Source of the DNA: Chryseobacterium gleum
GTDB lineage: Bacteria; Bacteroidota; Bacteroidia; Flavobacteriales_C; GCA-002722245
Reading direction: 5' to 3'
Assembly (NCBI GenBank): GCA_945903925.1
Contig: CAMDPJ010000019.1
Coordinates: forward strand, 1 to 17,837
Length of the DNA stretch: 17,837 nucleotides
Below, in pieces: positions 15,549 to 17,837 of this stretch. Numbering within the stretch: the first letter of the stretch is position 1; every line of letters starts with the position of its first letter. Made by a program: the position numbers and the translations under genes. Under the pieces are notes generated by a model. That model ran no database searches and was not told where the DNA came from. It worked only from the letters and a program-made list of their open reading frames with translations.

Positions 15549-15627
15549 TGTAGGGGCGAGCTGCTGCTCGCCCGTCAATAGAAATATCAATAACATTTTT
15601 GTGGGCGAGCGGCAGCTCGCCCCTACA
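15549..15627. repeat. REP/BIME-like element: two inverted GC-rich hairpins flanked by GTAG
   Basis: Two 25-base arms (15549-15573 and 15603-15627) are inverted copies of each other with one mismatch; their outer 16 bases match perfectly. Each arm is itself a hairpin with stem GGGCGAGC/GCTCGCCC and a four-base loop (TGCT in one, GGCA in the other). GTAG stands at the outer foot of each hairpin. The 29-base spacer is AT-rich. This is the architecture of paired REP sequences mobilised by RAYT-type transposases, in which GTAG at the hairpin foot is a hallmark. No transposase is in the window. It may also end or stabilise the transcript of the 82-residue gene that stops at 15634. Confidence 0.75.
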
Positions 15628-15633
15628 GAACGC

Positions 15634-15882
15634 TTAATTCAAATATTCAACAGCAACAATATCTTCTTTGCGCACCAAATGTTTTAATCTTTTAATTGCC
15701 TCTATTAAAAAAGCCGGGTTATCATTATTGAGTTTTCTCATCTCGCTTGAATCGGCGAAATAATAATCCATCTTTCTTTTTCTGCTGTTGTATATTGCCC
15801 ATAGAGTTCCAAATAGTTTTGTTCCATTGCTGAACTCAATTCGTGGGTAGCGATGCTGATAATTTAAACTGAAGTCTTCCAT
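15634..15882 (-). CDS. Small uncharacterised protein, 82 residues
   Basis: I do not recognise this gene. The product is probably cytoplasmic, with no signal peptide or membrane span. Its first part looks like beta structure (RIEFSNGTKLFGTLWAIYN, 14-32), followed by a basic stretch, SRKRKMDYYFAD, and a C-terminal helix, NPAFLIEAIKRLKHLVRKED. The composition is balanced and the codon use resembles its neighbours, which supports a real gene. It is a single transcription unit between the terminator at 15955-15988 and the REP-like element at 15549-15627. No clear TAnnTTTG promoter is seen in front of it; TAAATTTC about 30 bases upstream is a weak candidate. Confidence 0.6.
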   Translation of the reverse strand: MEDFSLNYQHRYPRIEFSNGTKLFGTLWAIYNSRKRKMDYYFADSSEMRKLNNDNPAFLIEAIKRLKHLVRKEDIVAVEYLN

Positions 15883-15954
15883 AAGCAGTAATTTTAATGA
15901 ATAAAATTTGCACGAAATTTAAATAGCAAGTACTGTGCTAGTATAACGCAAACA

Positions 15955-15988
15955 AAAAAGCGACGTTGCTATAACAACGTCGCTTTTT
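15955..15988. terminator. Strong rho-independent terminator (14-bp stem)
   Basis: AAAAAGCGACGTTG pairs perfectly with CAACGTCGCTTTTT around the loop CTATAA (15969-15974). On the minus strand it is followed by a T-run and ends the pyrophosphohydrolase operon, whose stop is at 16031. The A/T flanks are symmetrical, so it could work in both directions. Confidence 0.9.
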
Positions 15989-16030
15989 ACTAACAAAATC
16001 AAGGCTTGTGTTGATAACCTCAAAGAGAAA

Positions 16031-16423
16031 TCACTTCTCTAAAATAGATTTGATATCGGGTTTAAAATAGTTGGGGCCCTTCATCACCTTACCATCTTCG
16101 CGGTAGATAGGTTTTCCGTCGGCACCCAATTTCGACATGTTACTTCTTTGAATTTCATCGAATACTTCTTCCATTTTATATTGCAAACCATGTTTCAACA
16201 TAGTGCCGCATAAAATGTACAATTGATCGCCCAAAGCATCGGCAATTTCTACTATATCGCCGTTGTTGGCCGCTTCTAAATATTCTTCATTCTCCTCTTT
16301 AATTAGATCGAAGCGCAATTGAATTTCTTCTTTGCTTAATTGTGTTGTAGGCGCTTCGTTGTTTTGAATTCCAAAAGCTTCATGAAATTCTTTTACCTTA
16401 TTTATTTTATCGATTAATGACAT
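16031..16423 (-). CDS. MazG/PRA-PH-like nucleoside triphosphate pyrophosphohydrolase
   Basis: The 130 residues belong to the all-alpha NTP pyrophosphatase superfamily (MazG, HisE and dUTPase-2 relatives), which hydrolyse nucleoside triphosphates to monophosphate and pyrophosphate. The metal-binding pattern EExxE...ExxD is visible as EENEE (43-47) and EIADALGDQ (Glu59, Asp62). The C-terminal part is unusual for MazG: RSNMSKLGADGKPIYREDGK followed by GPNYFKPD, a motif I associate with phosphoribosyl-ATP pyrophosphohydrolase-like proteins annotated outside histidine operons. A housecleaning role on nucleotides is likely; the exact substrate is unknown. It starts two bases after the stop of the upstream 123-residue gene and ends before a strong terminator, so it is the last gene of a two-gene operon. 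Confidence 0.85.
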   Translation of the reverse strand: MSLIDKINKVKEFHEAFGIQNNEAPTTQLSKEEIQLRFDLIKEENEEYLEAANNGDIVEIADALGDQLYILCGTMLKHGLQYKMEEVFDEIQRSNMSKLGADGKPIYREDGKVMKGPNYFKPDIKSILEK

Positions 16424-16425
16424 AA

Positions 16426-16797
16426 TTAACCCAATTCAATATCTCTTAATTTAGCTGGAATAGTTTCTACATCGAAGAAATATCCTTGTGCAAATCCGCT
16501 ATCCCAAATATCGCTATCGTTTAACAACTCAATTTCAATTACTTCCTCTTCTTCGCTTTTTTCTACATCGAAAGAGAAAATTAATGAATTAGAAACTACT
16601 ACTTCTTCTTTGAACTTAACCCCTTCTACCGTAATTATTTTGCAGTTTGGAATTTCAAAATCTTCTGAATTTCCTTCACCATCAAATAGAGTAAGCTTAA
16701 AGATAGGCTCATCTTTAACGGTGATACTTTTTACCGGTTCATCCGGATTGGTAGAAAACGTATGTTCTCCTGAGTTGATTAAAATGGTTACTTGCAC
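16426..16797 (-). CDS. Acidic protein of unknown function, 123 residues
   Basis: I do not recognise this gene. It starts with GTG at 16795-16797 (VTILINSGEHTF follows). The product is strongly acidic (for example KSEEEEVIEIELL near 85-97), lacks a signal peptide and membrane spans, and alternates hydrophobic and polar residues as in an all-beta fold. The only candidate promoter places the start of transcription about 7-8 bases before the GTG, so the mRNA would be nearly leaderless. It is followed after two bases by the pyrophosphohydrolase gene and is expected to be co-translated with it. Whether the two proteins work together cannot be read from the sequence. Confidence 0.65.
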   Translation of the reverse strand: MQVTILINSGEHTFSTNPDEPVKSITVKDEPIFKLTLFDGEGNSEDFEIPNCKIITVEGVKFKEEVVVSNSLIFSFDVEKSEEEEVIEIELLNDSDIWDSGFAQGYFFDVETIPAKLRDIELG

Positions 16798-16810
16798 AGT
16801 GCTTTTTTTT

Positions 16811-16840
16811 CAAAGATAGCAGAAACAAAAAAAGCGGCAA
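16811..16840 (-). promoter_or_regulatory. Bacteroidota-type promoter (TTG-N19-TAnnTTTG) of the two-gene operon
   Basis: On the minus strand, TTG (16840-16838) and TATCTTTG (16818-16811) are separated by 19 bases, an exact fit to the phylum's -33/-7 consensus and spacing. The TTG lies in the stem of the terminator that ends the gene upstream. The -7 box ends 13 bases before the GTG start at 16797. Confidence 0.7.
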
Positions 16841-16857
16841 GAAATATTGCCGCTTTT
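16830..16857 (-). terminator. Rho-independent terminator of the surface-protein gene
   Basis: AAAAGCGGCAA (16830-16840) pairs with TTGCCGCTTTT (16847-16857) around a six-base loop. On the minus strand the stem is followed by a seven-T run, 17 bases after the surface-protein stop codon at 16874. Confidence 0.88.
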
Positions 16858-16873
16858 AATGATTTTATCTTTC

Positions 16874-17837
16874 TTATTCGGGAGCGACCACTTGCACCCA
16901 GCCTGTTTGTTCATAATCATTCTTGGCCGAATCGGAGTAACGCACAACGTAATAATATACAGCGGGAGCTACTCTATTGCCAAGGTAAGTACAATCCCAG
17001 CTAGGCAAGCTGTTTAACGATTGAAATACGCGCACGCCCCATCTGTCGTAAATTTGAAGATCAATATGTAAAATATTGTTTACGATACTTTTGTAATTGC
17101 CATCGTTAATCAAAATCATATCGTCTTTACAAGGCATAAACTCATCATTGTTACCATCGTCATTAGGTGTAACCACATTGGGAAAACACAATTGGGTAGG
17201 CTCACAGAAGTCGGTAAACATAGCACTATCGGCAGCAGCACAATCAAAATTATTGGTAACAATCAACTTTACTTTTTCGGGTTTCAAAACAGTAGTATTA
17301 TTTTGTATTGATCCATTAGACCAGCTGTAGGTTTTAAATCCTGAAAGTACAGATACATTAACTACCTCTTTTCCTGTAAAACATACCGAGCTATCATGAA
17401 GATCAACTGCTGGTAAAGGACGTATTGTTACTTCAACCTGAGCGTCGCCTTGGCAACCTCTTCCATCTTCCACCAAAACACTGTAGGTTCCTGGTGATGT
17501 GACGCTTAATGTTGCTTGGTCGGGAGCTGCTGGAGTCCACGTGTAATGTGTTACAGGTGTGAAAGGCCCATATTGCGCTGCATTCAACACAATTGACTGA
17601 TCGGCACAAACGTCTTTCGGTCCGCCAAAATCAACATGTAAAGTATCACCCATGGTAATATTAGCAAAAGCACTATCGCTGCAGCCATTGGCATCGGTGA
17701 CTTTAACCCAAACAGTAGTGTTTGGCTTGTTGTAATGAATGGTATCTTTGTTTGCGCCACTTGCACCTGTGCTCCACTCATAGAATGCATAAGTTGCAGG
17801 AGAAGGTTGAAGAACGATAAATCCGCCCGGACAAACA
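16874..17837 (-). CDS. Cell-surface protein with Ig-like repeats and type IX secretion type-B sorting domain (C-terminal part)
   Basis: The reading frame is open to the window edge, so the N-terminus is missing; the ATG at 17653 is an internal methionine, and the frame before it reads CPGGFIVLQPSPATYAFYEW. Three successive modules of about 65-90 residues share a starting Cys, a central YxW(S/T) and a late (D/N)xxxC, as in PKD/Ig-like adhesion repeats. The last 100 residues are a gliding-motility-type C-terminal domain: CFPNVVTPNDDGNNDEF, LQIYDRWGVRVFQS, WDCTYLGNRVAPAVYYYVV. This type-B signal (CHU_C family) directs export by the type IX system and cell-surface attachment. The function of the whole protein (adhesin, gliding or enzyme) depends on the part outside the window. 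Confidence 0.9.
   Translation of the reverse strand, partial: VCPGGFIVLQPSPATYAFYEWSTGASGANKDTIHYNKPNTTVWVKVTDANGCSDSAFANITMGDTLHVDFGGPKDVCADQSIVLNAAQYGPFTPVTHYTWTPAAPDQATLSVTSPGTYSVLVEDGRGCQGDAQVEVTIRPLPAVDLHDSSVCFTGKEVVNVSVLSGFKTYSWSNGSIQNNTTVLKPEKVKLIVTNNFDCAAADSAMFTDFCEPTQLCFPNVVTPNDDGNNDEFMPCKDDMILINDGNYKSIVNNILHIDLQIYDRWGVRVFQSLNSLPSWDCTYLGNRVAPAVYYYVVRYSDSAKNDYEQTGWVQVVAPE

Noticed and set aside
15574..15602. CRISPR-like repeat-spacer-repeat
   Set aside because: There are only two repeats and they are inverted, not direct; the structure is a hairpin pair, with no cas genes.
15496..15687. Plus-strand 63-codon frame across the REP-like element
   Set aside because: It reads through the hairpins and into the 82-residue gene on the other strand; no promoter or recognisable product.

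Overview
The window comes from a Bacteroidota chromosome. The evidence is its AT-rich codon use, promoters of the TAnnTTTG type, a protein ending in a type IX secretion type-B sorting domain, the small Bacteroidota form of FtsL, a PASTA-bearing FtsI, an MraY with the long extra loop usual in this phylum, and an RprX/RprY-like two-component pair. I would guess a Chitinophagales or Sphingobacteriales relative, but nothing here fixes the family.

Positions 1-10300 (minus strand) are the first two-thirds of the division and cell-wall (dcw) cluster. In transcription order it holds mraZ, rsmH, ftsL, ftsI (PBP), murE, mraY, murD, a stand-alone MurD C-terminal domain, a small one-span membrane protein, ftsW and murG (cut by the window edge). 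Most genes overlap or lie within a few bases of each other, so this looks like one long transcript. It opens with a textbook MraZ operator: three GTGG boxes exactly 10 bp apart, upstream of mraZ. The DNPR motif in MurE predicts meso-diaminopimelate peptidoglycan. The unusual part is the duplicated C-terminal (D-glutamate-binding) domain of MurD, kept as its own intact 182-codon gene directly after full-length murD.

Positions 10430-12740 (plus strand) run divergently. They hold an alpha/beta hydrolase, the ribosome-assembly GTPase EngB/YsxC (coupled through TAATG) and an SMP-30-type beta-propeller lipoprotein.

Positions 12741-13229 have no intact gene. They hold a degenerate remnant of an IS4/Tn5-like insertion sequence with one recognisable end (15 of 19 bases match the Tn5 outer end as I recall it) and a transposase fragment with an internal stop.

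Positions 13230-15474 (minus strand) are a sensor kinase and response regulator operon. Upstream of it lies a compact GC-rich pair of inverted hairpins flanked by GTAG, which looks like a REP/BIME element. Next come an 82-residue unknown protein, a strong terminator, a two-gene operon (an acidic 123-residue unknown and a MazG/PRA-PH-like pyrophosphohydrolase) and a second terminator whose stem also supplies the -33 element of the next promoter. The window ends inside a large cell-surface protein with cysteine-containing Ig-like repeats and a type-B sorting domain.
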